A stretch of 49,967 bases of DNA from a virus. The translations under genes and the position numbers were made by a program. Numbering within the stretch: position 1 is the stretch's first letter; each line of letters begins with the position of its first letter. Positions 44,301-49,967 of the stretch are shown piece by piece. The stretch spans positions 1-49,967 of IMG/VR virus record IMGVR_UViG_3300028045_000025; one strand, written 5' to 3'. The notes under the pieces were generated by a model. That model was given only the letters and a program-made list of their open reading frames with translations, was not told where the DNA came from and ran no database searches.

Positions 44301-47121
44301 TAATGGTAGATATGTCACAAAAATAGGTGAGCAATACTGGGCTATACAAAATAAGCTTAGAAGTGAGTTATATGATAATGAAGGTACACCTTATCAATAT
44401 AGACCTGTATATGATTTAGAAAATGCAAGTCAAGAAGATATAGATTACAATATAGATCTTGCTGCAAAAAAACAGGCATATGGAAATTTCTATATGGCAG
44501 AAGAAAAAAGAGAAGATGGATCTTTGCGTCCATCAGGTATGTATCATAAATATACTCAAGAGTTTATTGATATTAGAAGTAAGTATGAAGTATGGATGCC
44601 AGGTGCTGATAGTAATCCAAGAGGTAGTTGGGAAAAGAAAAAGAATATATCAGATGCTGACTATGCTGCTTATGTTGCAAAATATTATCAACCAATAGAA
44701 TATACTAGAGCTGTTAGAGTTAAGGGTGTAGCAACAGGACAAGTCATACAAGACCGTCAAGACATGATGGTGCCAAAAGTAGAGTTTAGAGAAGTACTAT
44801 TAACTACTCTTGATGGGCGTAACATGAAGAACCCAAAGTATGATGCTATAATGAATGGTACAGATGCAAAGTCTATAGCTCAAAGAGAGTTTTATAATTT
44901 GTATGTTGAAATGTATGAAAAAGACTTGCTAAAGAAAATACCTATTGGTCAAGCAGCAAATATGCTTGGAAGAGTTCCTTTAGTTCAGAATAAATTAATG
45001 GCTGAGGTAAAAGAAAAAGGTACTTTATTTACCAAGTTATATGCTAGTTTAAGTGAAAGCAAAGCATGGAACATGTTTAATCAAACATCTACTCAAAAAA
45101 ATGTTATACTAGACAACGAAGGATATATAATTGACCAAATGCCTATTTATTATACAGGTAGACCCAAGTTAGATAGTGACATGGCAGACCTTCAAAAAGA
45201 GATAGACTTTTTAAAATCACAGTATAAAAAGAATGAAATCCAGGATCAAAAATATCAAAAGCAAATAGCTGAATTAAACGGTAAAATGGTAAGGCTAAGA
45301 GCAACACCAAGTAGAGGTCAAGTTAGTACAGACATGGCATCTAGTTTACTTAAGTTTAGTGCTATGGCTCAAAACTATGAAACAATGGGCGCTGTAGATG
45401 ATACCTTAAAAGCTTTTGTTAAGGTAATTGAAAACAGAACATATACTCCTGCTCCTGGATTGAGATTAAATCTAGTAGCAAAAGTAAAAGATAAAGTTAT
45501 AGATAATTTAGGTACTAAAGCAAATACAAGTACTCAAGAAAAAAATGTAGTACGTAGAGCAAAGAAGTTTATGTCTATGATTCATTATGATAATGAAAAC
45601 ATTACTAAGGGTGCTGTAGATAAAATTGCAGATGGACTTATTCAGTTGTCTTCTTTATCATATGTAGCGTTTAACCCATTTGGTAACTTTAATAACTACT
45701 TGATTGGTAGAATAAATAACAATATTGAATCTATTGGTGGTAGATTTTATAGTCAAAGTGCTTTTAAAAGAGCAACATGGGAGTTTAATAAAAGAGCTAT
45801 TCCGGGATTAGTTCAAAGAACAGCACATGGGGGTGCAGAAGATTTACTTGACGTAGTAACATTTGGAGTTATACCAGGGTTAGCTAAAGCTGACTACAAT
45901 AAAAAATTACCTAATAGCAAGTACGAGGCCTTTGTAGATATGTTTAGAATGATGGATAACATGTCTGATATACGTGAACAAAGCAGAGCTACTGATGATG
46001 GTAAGAGTTGGTTTGATAGAGCAACTGAATGGGGTTATATAATGCAAGATGCTGCTGAATACAACTCTCAAACAAAAGTAGGTATGGCTATACTTATGGA
46101 TACTATGGTAAGAAATAGTAATACAGGTGAAGAACTATCTTTTTATGATGCATTTGAATATGATGCAAAGACACATAAAAATGAAATTAAAAAAGGATTT
46201 GATACAGTAATAAAAAGAAACGGTCAAGAAGTAGTTTATACTGATGCAATAAGATATGAAATTAGAAATGAGATTAGAGAAGTAAACAAACAAATCCATG
46301 GTAACTACGCTAAAGAAGATAGAATTGTTCTTCAGTCAAGTACATTAGGTTCTCTAGCTATTCAATTTAAGAAGTGGTTAGCTCCTGCAATTAGAGCTAG
46401 ATATCAAAGAGAATATTTTGATCAAAACTTAGGATGGATGGAAGGCAGATATAGATCCGCTTTATCATTTTTAAATTATGCCAGAAAAGAACTTGCACAA
46501 GGTAACATGAACTTCAGAACAATGGGTAAAGAATATCTTAACCAACAGGTTAATGAATATACTAGAGAGAAGTTTGGTGAAGAAGGAGTAAGAGACTATG
46601 GACAAGGTGGTAACATAGATCAAAGAGCTAAGAATAGACTGTTTGGTTTCTATAGGAGTATGGCTGATCTAGGTATTATGTTTAGTGTTATGTCTATATC
46701 TTTATTGTTTGATGATTTATTACTTGGAGATGATGATGATAGTGATACTCAGAAAAGATTTAAAAACTTAACAAGATATCAGGCAGATAGAGTATACAAA
46801 GAACTTGTATTGTTCATGCCTTCTTTTGCAGGATTTGAGCAAGTTGAGCAGATGTTTAACTCTCCAATTGCTGCATCAAGATCAGTTAGTGAAATGTCTG
46901 AGTTTTTTGAGATGTTGTTTATTGGAGGTTTCAAACATTCAATGGCAAAAGTAACTGGAAATGAAGAAGCTTTTTATGCCAACTCTAATTATGTATATCA
47001 AAGAGGTAACAGAAAAGGGGAATTAAAATTATATAAAAACTTTAAAGATGTGTTCCCAATAGTTTATTCTATTCAGAAGTGGGATTCATATCTTAAAAAT
47101 GCTGATTTCTATATTAAATAA
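41338..47121 (+). CDS. Giant cargo protein with RecB-like nuclease core and degenerate zincin (1927 aa)
   Basis: Residues about 215-330 contain I-E226-E227-M-L-H230-P, which looks like a zincin helix with the first His replaced by Glu. It is followed by a helical region resembling the one after the H-E-A-F-H motif of the preceding protein. About 440-625 reads as a PD-(D/E)XK nuclease of the RecB/Cas4 type: S-V-T-T-A-I, then G538-T-A-D541-V-F-I-I-D, then I-M-D555-L-K557-T, then Q612-V-N-V-Y616 (the QxxxY motif). Hydrophobic helices lie at about 1436-1465 and 1774-1797, the latter ending in an Asp run. The remainder is helical and charged. It is 15 bp downstream of the polymerase gene and probably packaged with it. 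The nuclease could attack host DNA or process phage DNA; neither is shown. Confidence 0.78.
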   Translation: MAKCYNRNDPGYQALKDEFGTNIRTSKIINDWQRVNGSDMFPSVVQAQTMVKDQNIAFSLKTQAFGESVLDNLRRERIGKNFAGQFLINNSNPNTQLYDEAFLESNLKRFYRYLDINNIPRESFTVTRTPKSYKIEPNNDMFSARDILEKSRSWDTNRSRAVVMHLKRMFPQVQVKMVSVAQARVMYESLPKTKTNNVKFNEVNSFYMDGVAYLIKGRVTDEIAIEEMLHPFIDAIKMENEELFNSLLEEAVNNFPELSQQIEDAYNASTRNFSDTERDLELVTQALSRHFKKEYETTPTKGFLAKVKEVLEWFKAVIENLNKYITGRELPVSAIKPGTNLSDIAKLLNTEGIQFKLEKRVDGKLRYALSPQKEIQIKDALERANDTQKPIIMQLFNVAQSENSGLVDSLSASVKDAAAGDSIVTLNKEDHTYINSNDADKVYTSVTTAIKGKLSPDKQVAHKINLDIGNEVDTLLDGVIANLSFEDAYAALETNIISKDKAKETFDTLGSIMDSLKMKGAIVLSQVVLFDEASKMAGTADVFIIDQNGKVNIMDLKTTKNELSKTVPLNDKKGKRVGNQYKERFYTLENDSFLRQQGLATQLSTEQQHNLQVNVYRRMAENMGYEVSYDEWATSTIHFKVGIEGTGSDQVFDGSVDFDRWVPHPISQNLNLVNALVPQAISSYQKSKIEQEQEGSYNKIWNGKDQNDETTEEDKKAAENYDEYNAAAGLLDTYQKALIEKRDMIPLLTSNIYMESTKENEIDQISKTIAYINLAMAGNVKGQSKALSEVLQDALSQIKEFRAYVENPKNVNKPEYVSYVLNFDKYMKTFEGLFILKDLKGLNRTQNNLILSLQTQLNLLSGAGTDTGGIVGTALKDYVKEMVRLKSNNDYGGKDSLFTEKDLELLLEKVPDISDTEYQTKDLATSPDVLLATMDKIRKAQNQKLLDLVAQRESMIRAAGQKLVKLSPELKLDELYKFMLEYDSDGVFNGRYVTKIGEQYWAIQNKLRSELYDNEGTPYQYRPVYDLENASQEDIDYNIDLAAKKQAYGNFYMAEEKREDGSLRPSGMYHKYTQEFIDIRSKYEVWMPGADSNPRGSWEKKKNISDADYAAYVAKYYQPIEYTRAVRVKGVATGQVIQDRQDMMVPKVEFREVLLTTLDGRNMKNPKYDAIMNGTDAKSIAQREFYNLYVEMYEKDLLKKIPIGQAANMLGRVPLVQNKLMAEVKEKGTLFTKLYASLSESKAWNMFNQTSTQKNVILDNEGYIIDQMPIYYTGRPKLDSDMADLQKEIDFLKSQYKKNEIQDQKYQKQIAELNGKMVRLRATPSRGQVSTDMASSLLKFSAMAQNYETMGAVDDTLKAFVKVIENRTYTPAPGLRLNLVAKVKDKVIDNLGTKANTSTQEKNVVRRAKKFMSMIHYDNENITKGAVDKIADGLIQLSSLSYVAFNPFGNFNNYLIGRINNNIESIGGRFYSQSAFKRATWEFNKRAIPGLVQRTAHGGAEDLLDVVTFGVIPGLAKADYNKKLPNSKYEAFVDMFRMMDNMSDIREQSRATDDGKSWFDRATEWGYIMQDAAEYNSQTKVGMAILMDTMVRNSNTGEELSFYDAFEYDAKTHKNEIKKGFDTVIKRNGQEVVYTDAIRYEIRNEIREVNKQIHGNYAKEDRIVLQSSTLGSLAIQFKKWLAPAIRARYQREYFDQNLGWMEGRYRSALSFLNYARKELAQGNMNFRTMGKEYLNQQVNEYTREKFGEEGVRDYGQGGNIDQRAKNRLFGFYRSMADLGIMFSVMSISLLFDDLLLGDDDDSDTQKRFKNLTRYQADRVYKELVLFMPSFAGFEQVEQMFNSPIAASRSVSEMSEFFEMLFIGGFKHSMAKVTGNEEAFYANSNYVYQRGNRKGELKLYKNFKDVFPIVYSIQKWDSYLKNADFYIK

Positions 47122-47205
47122 GACAAATTAACAGGTTTAAATCTGATAGATGACATATAATTTACTTATATTATAGTATACAGGCTTAGATGTATAATGT
47201 AAACT

Positions 47206-47580
47206 ATGAAAAGATTATTATTATTATTAATGTTGGGAATGGTTTCATCTTGTGGAACATATAATATATCCACAACCTATAAAATTAAAAGTATTTTAAC
47301 TATAACAGAAAAAGGAGATACTCTTGCTGTTCCTGTTAGAGACTTTAAATTTAGAATATTGCGTCAAGATGATCCTTTTAGATATCAGTATAGACAAGAA
47401 TGGCAATATAGAAATTGGAGTAGATATTATATTCCAAACATTAATGTGAGAAATACATACAGTCCACCTGTAATGCACACGAGACCGGTAACAATACCAA
47501 TAATTAAACCAGTAAAGCCAATAAAAGTTGTTGCACCGATAAGAGTACAAAAGAAAATTAAATTTAACAATGACAACTAA
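47206..47580 (+). CDS. Small proline-rich lipoprotein, candidate outer-membrane spanin (124 aa)
   Basis: M-K-R-L-L-L-L-L-M-L-G-M-V-S-S-C16 is a short type II signal peptide with lipobox V-S-S-C. The mature chain begins at C16-G, is basic and aromatic in the middle (Y-R-Q-E-W-Q-Y-R-N-W), and ends in a Pro/Val/Lys-rich tail (P-V-T-I-P-I-I-K-P-V-K-P-I-K). Size, lipidation and proline content fit an o-spanin (Rz1-like), which helps disrupt the outer membrane at lysis. It overlaps the holin start by 11 bp, supporting a lysis cassette. No i-spanin partner is seen in the window, so a different lipoprotein role remains possible. A gap of 84 bp precedes it, containing AT-rich TTATATTATAGTATA (47166-47180). 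Confidence 0.68.
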   Translation: MKRLLLLLMLGMVSSCGTYNISTTYKIKSILTITEKGDTLAVPVRDFKFRILRQDDPFRYQYRQEWQYRNWSRYYIPNINVRNTYSPPVMHTRPVTIPIIKPVKPIKVVAPIRVQKKIKFNNDN

Positions 47581-47983
47581 ACTATTCATAGTGAGCATAA
47601 CAGCATTCTGCACGTACTTATGTACGTACTTTTTTGATTTATCAATGGAAAACATGGAACAATACCTGGCGGTTTGTTCAGTATTATGGTTAGATGGAAT
47701 CTTTGGGGTTTGGGCAGGCTGTAAAAGAGAAGGCTTTAAAACATATAAAGCATTAAGAATTACCAGAAACACTTTTGTTTGGATAGCTATCCTGACAGTA
47801 GTCCTTATGGTAGAGAAAGGATTTAGTGGTACAGGTTGGCTATCCGAAGTGGTTGTAGTACCTTTTATGATACTTCAACTTATAAGTGCTTTAAAGAATG
47901 CTTCAATGGCAGGCCTAATAAAAACAGAAGAGCTTAATAAAATTCTAGATAGAATTGATAATCACAAAGGACCTAGAAAATAA
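47570..47983 (+). CDS. Holin of the phage_holin_4-like type (137 aa)
   Basis: Four hydrophobic segments (about residues 4-23, 31-50, 66-84, 90-108) are followed by a charged tail (I-L-D-R-I-D-N-H-K-G-P-R-K). W-L-D-G-I-F-G-V-W-A-G-C-K and the later L-I-S-A-L-K-N-A-S-M-A-G segment resemble Bacteroidota phage holins of the toxin-secretion/lysis family. A holin forms membrane lesions that release endolysin at a set time. The ATG lies within the end of the lipoprotein gene. No separate endolysin is adjacent; the lytic domains of the 1733-aa virion protein may not serve that purpose. Confidence 0.8.
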   Translation: MTTKLFIVSITAFCTYLCTYFFDLSMENMEQYLAVCSVLWLDGIFGVWAGCKREGFKTYKALRITRNTFVWIAILTVVLMVEKGFSGTGWLSEVVVVPFMILQLISALKNASMAGLIKTEELNKILDRIDNHKGPRK

Positions 47984-47996
47984 ACTATTAGTTTAT
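47980..47996. terminator. Short palindrome at the convergent gene junction
   Basis: ATAAAC (47980-47985) pairs with GTTTAT (47991-47996) around TATTA. It spans both stop codons of the converging genes, which are 9 bp apart. The stem is AT-only except for one C-G pair and lacks a strong T-run, so it may be a weak bidirectional terminator or chance. Confidence 0.25.
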
Positions 47997-48256
47997 GCCA
48001 AAAAGTCTTTAAGGAAGTGTGCTATCCAAGCAATTAATCCATTTACATTAAGAACAACAAGATTCCATTGCTTACGTGATGAAGTCTGTACAACTACACA
48101 TATAAAACCTAGTATAAATAATCCCGGATGCAATGTCCACTGAGCTGCTATCAAAAAGCCTGCACCCATATAACCTATACGGGATGCAACCTTCTGATAC
48201 GCTGTAAGCTTATTATTATAAGCTAACAATTTGAGTATTTTTCTTTTAACCTTCAC
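47993..48256 (-). CDS. Small two-segment membrane protein (87 aa)
   Basis: A basic N-terminus (M-K-V-K-R-K-I-L-K) is followed by hydrophobic segments at about residues 28-58 (Y-M-G-A-G-F-L-I-A-A-Q ... L-F-I-L-G-F-I-C-V-V-V) and 66-85 (V-V-L-N-V-N-G-L-I-A-W-I). It overlaps the end of the ribonucleotide reductase gene by 11 bp on the same strand, which favours real coupled expression over the opposite-strand alternative. No family is recognised. Another short membrane protein lies upstream of the reductase, so the two could be related by function; this is not shown. Confidence 0.65.
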   Translation of the reverse strand: MKVKRKILKLLAYNNKLTAYQKVASRIGYMGAGFLIAAQWTLHPGLFILGFICVVVQTSSRKQWNLVVLNVNGLIAWIAHFLKDFLA

Positions 48257-49871
48257 AACTTGAACATTCTAATATGTTACGTGCAAAATCCTGAGCACTA
48301 CTCTTACTAAATTGATAGTATAAAGTTTTAACACCTTCTTCCCAGGCGTACATGTATAGTTTATTTATATCTTTAGCTGACACAGATGGATCTATCATTA
48401 AGTTTAATGACTGAGACTGGTCAATATACTTTTGTCTTTGAGCCGCTTGTAATACAATCTCTTTAGGGGATATCTCAACAAAAGACTTAAACACTTCTTT
48501 ATTAGGAAAGTCTAAGTGTTGTACACTTCCATCTTTTTTAAGTATAGATTGCCAAGTCTTAGGATTATTTAAACCATGCTTTTCTAATTGAGCTTCTAAG
48601 AAAGGATTCTTATATACTGTTTTAGATTTAGCAAGATCTTTAATAAAGTAGTTAGACTTAATAGGCTCAATACCCATGCTCACAGCTCCATGAATAAACG
48701 AACTTGATTTAGTAGGTGCAATGGCAATTAAGGTTGTGTTAGCATAACCATCCCTAATAGAATTGTATCCATATTCTGCATGTAACTTTCTTGATGCTAT
48801 TTCACTTCTGTCTTTAAGAGTTCTAAATATTTCACTGTTTAAACCTTTAGCTTGTAGTGAGTCAAACTCAATAAGCTTTGATTGAAATAATGAATGGTAA
48901 CCCATAACACCTAGACCAACAGCTCTGTGATTTTTTGCAAAATTATAAGCTCTCTTCATACCGGGCATTGTTTCTGCCTTAATAATAAACTCATCCATTA
49001 CTGCATTAAGAAAATACACATATGTTTCTACAGCATCTGTTTCTTTAATCTCATCCCAGTGTAACAGGTTAATGGATCCTAAGCAACAAACAAAAGAATT
49101 ATAACTGTCTGTAGGTAATTGTATTTCAGAACATAGGTTTGAAGCAGTGATCTCTAGTCCTAACTCTTTATAAGGAGAATTATTATTAGAATTATCTTTA
49201 AACATTATGTATGGAAAACCAATCTCACTTCTATTTTGAATGATCTTGGCCCAAACTTTACGTTTGCTTTTGTCCCCTGCTTTCATCTCTTCCATCCAGG
49301 CATCACCAACTGTGACACCATATTGAAGGTTTTGAATAGGATTACCATCTGTCCCAATATCTAAAAACTCTAAAATGTCAGCATGCTCTACAGGTAAGTA
49401 CACTGCACATGCTCCACGTCTTGCTTCAGATTGTTTACATACATCTACCACAGTATCATATATCTTAGCATAATGAATTGGTCCATCTGCAAATCCTCCT
49501 GTAGAAATAGGAGCACCTCTTTCTCTAATGTTTCCTAAGTAAGCTGAAGTTCCACCTCCATACTTAGACATCATTCCAATTTCACGGCCAGCATTTAATA
49601 TACTGTCCAAGTTGTCATCTACGTTAGATCCGTAACAACTGATAGGTAATCCTTTTGCTTTACCAAAGTTAATCCACACTGGAGTTGATAAAGAGTAGTA
49701 TCCTTTGGCCATGTAGTGTTCAAACTTTTCTGCAAAGCCTTTTATATTCAAATACTTTTCTGCTTTAATAGCAATGTCTTTGATTCTTTGTTCAGGGGTT
49801 TCTGTAATGTACCCTCTTGATAAAAATGTGCGGCTATCTTCATTCAGCCAGTAGTAATTATTATATTCCAT
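48246..49871 (-). CDS. nrdA: Class I ribonucleoside-diphosphate reductase large subunit, short form (541 aa)
   Basis: This enzyme makes deoxyribonucleotides for phage DNA synthesis by reducing ribonucleoside diphosphates. The active-site set is complete: C79 in P-I-S-C-Y-G and C262 for the redox pair, N245-L-C247-S-E249 for radical chemistry, the A-P-T-K-S-S-S phosphate loop, the Y-Y dyad in G-V-K-T-L-Y-Y that relays the radical from the small subunit, and C536-S-S-C539 at the C-terminus for re-reduction by thioredoxin or glutaredoxin. The Y-Y dyad points to class I. The usual N-terminal ATP-cone is absent, so allosteric activity control by dATP is probably missing. Its small subunit (NrdB) is not in the window. 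The ATG lies inside the end of the upstream membrane-protein frame. Confidence 0.92.
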   Translation of the reverse strand: MEYNNYYWLNEDSRTFLSRGYITETPEQRIKDIAIKAEKYLNIKGFAEKFEHYMAKGYYSLSTPVWINFGKAKGLPISCYGSNVDDNLDSILNAGREIGMMSKYGGGTSAYLGNIRERGAPISTGGFADGPIHYAKIYDTVVDVCKQSEARRGACAVYLPVEHADILEFLDIGTDGNPIQNLQYGVTVGDAWMEEMKAGDKSKRKVWAKIIQNRSEIGFPYIMFKDNSNNNSPYKELGLEITASNLCSEIQLPTDSYNSFVCCLGSINLLHWDEIKETDAVETYVYFLNAVMDEFIIKAETMPGMKRAYNFAKNHRAVGLGVMGYHSLFQSKLIEFDSLQAKGLNSEIFRTLKDRSEIASRKLHAEYGYNSIRDGYANTTLIAIAPTKSSSFIHGAVSMGIEPIKSNYFIKDLAKSKTVYKNPFLEAQLEKHGLNNPKTWQSILKKDGSVQHLDFPNKEVFKSFVEISPKEIVLQAAQRQKYIDQSQSLNLMIDPSVSAKDINKLYMYAWEEGVKTLYYQFSKSSAQDFARNILECSSCEG

Positions 49872-49967
49872 TATTTTGATTTTTATTTCCGTTTTGTCTC
49901 CAATCTATCCAAAAGCCTATAGCCACCATTAAGTGTAAAAAAATAGACAGTGCGTATTCATAAAAGT
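49861..49967 (-). CDS. C-terminal end of a small membrane protein (partial)
   Basis: An open minus-strand frame enters from the right edge and stops with TAA at 49863-49861, overlapping the reductase start by 11 bp. The visible residues include one hydrophobic segment (A-L-S-I-F-L-H-L-M-V-A-I-G-F-W-I) followed by a polar Asn-rich tail (D-W-R-Q-N-G-N-K-N-Q-N-N-G-I). Overlap and orientation suggest an operon with the reductase. The protein is not identifiable from this fragment. Confidence 0.5.
   Translation of the reverse strand, partial: FYEYALSIFLHLMVAIGFWIDWRQNGNKNQNNGI

Noticed and set aside
47122-47205. Terminator after the 1927-aa gene
   Set aside because: No GC-bearing stem with a T-run is visible in this 84-bp gap; only AT-rich sequence resembling the intergenic motif.
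47955-48143. Plus-strand 62-aa frame overlapping the end of the holin gene
   Set aside because: It lies opposite the 87-aa membrane-protein frame, has no recognisable motif, and crosses the convergent junction. The minus-strand frame has clear hydrophobic segments and overlaps its operon partner.
1-49967. Recoding of TAG or TGA as sense codons
   Set aside because: All large genes are open under the standard code and need no read-through; only the TAA-only stop use remains notable.
1-49967. CRISPR arrays, tRNA genes, integrase or transposons
   Set aside because: No regularly spaced repeats, cloverleaf-like sequences, recombinase motifs or terminal inverted repeats with a transposase were seen by eye.

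Overview
The window looks like roughly half of a large, AT-rich, double-stranded DNA phage of the crAss-like group (order Crassvirales) that infects a Bacteroidota host. No database search was possible, so family names rest on motifs and recalled similarity. Three things support the call. First, a block of co-oriented virion genes includes several giant proteins (2043, 1733, 4607 and 1927 aa). Second, the 4607-aa protein carries a beta'-type RNA polymerase double-psi barrel motif (V-R-I-P-T-Q followed about 35 residues later by A-D-F-D-I-D-K), the hallmark of crAss-like virion RNA polymerases. Third, genes start after A-rich leaders with almost no Shine-Dalgarno sequences, as in Bacteroidota. 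No rRNA, tRNA, CRISPR array, integrase or insertion sequence was seen.

Layout. Positions 1-3393 hold the end of an unidentified gene, a small coiled-coil protein, and two Cys-rich surface proteins (one with FN3-like and VWA domains). Positions 3512-6967 hold a metallophosphoesterase, a conserved small protein and two probable ring/connector proteins. Positions 6974-13105 encode a muzzle/stabilization-type tail protein with an inserted VWA module. Positions 13105-18306 encode a multi-enzyme cell-wall protein: zincin, lytic transglycosylase, two LysM, L,D-transpeptidase-like and a second lysozyme-like domain. Three further large virion or cargo proteins follow (18367-27484). Then come the two giant probable ejected proteins: the RNA polymerase polyprotein (27499-41322) and a protein with a RecB-like nuclease core and a degenerate zincin (41338-47121). 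A lysis pair (lipoprotein plus holin) closes the rightward block at 47983.

From 47993 to the right edge the genes are on the minus strand: a small membrane protein, a short class I ribonucleotide reductase large subunit, and the end of another membrane protein. The strand switch near 47.99 kb therefore separates a late/virion module from a nucleotide-metabolism module.

How the genes may work together (inference): fibres and muzzle contact the host. The 1733-aa protein remodels peptidoglycan. The 875/986/1155-aa proteins and the two giants are packaged and ejected. The polymerase then transcribes early genes inside the cell. The lipoprotein and holin end the cycle. All 20 genes or gene ends in the window stop with TAA.
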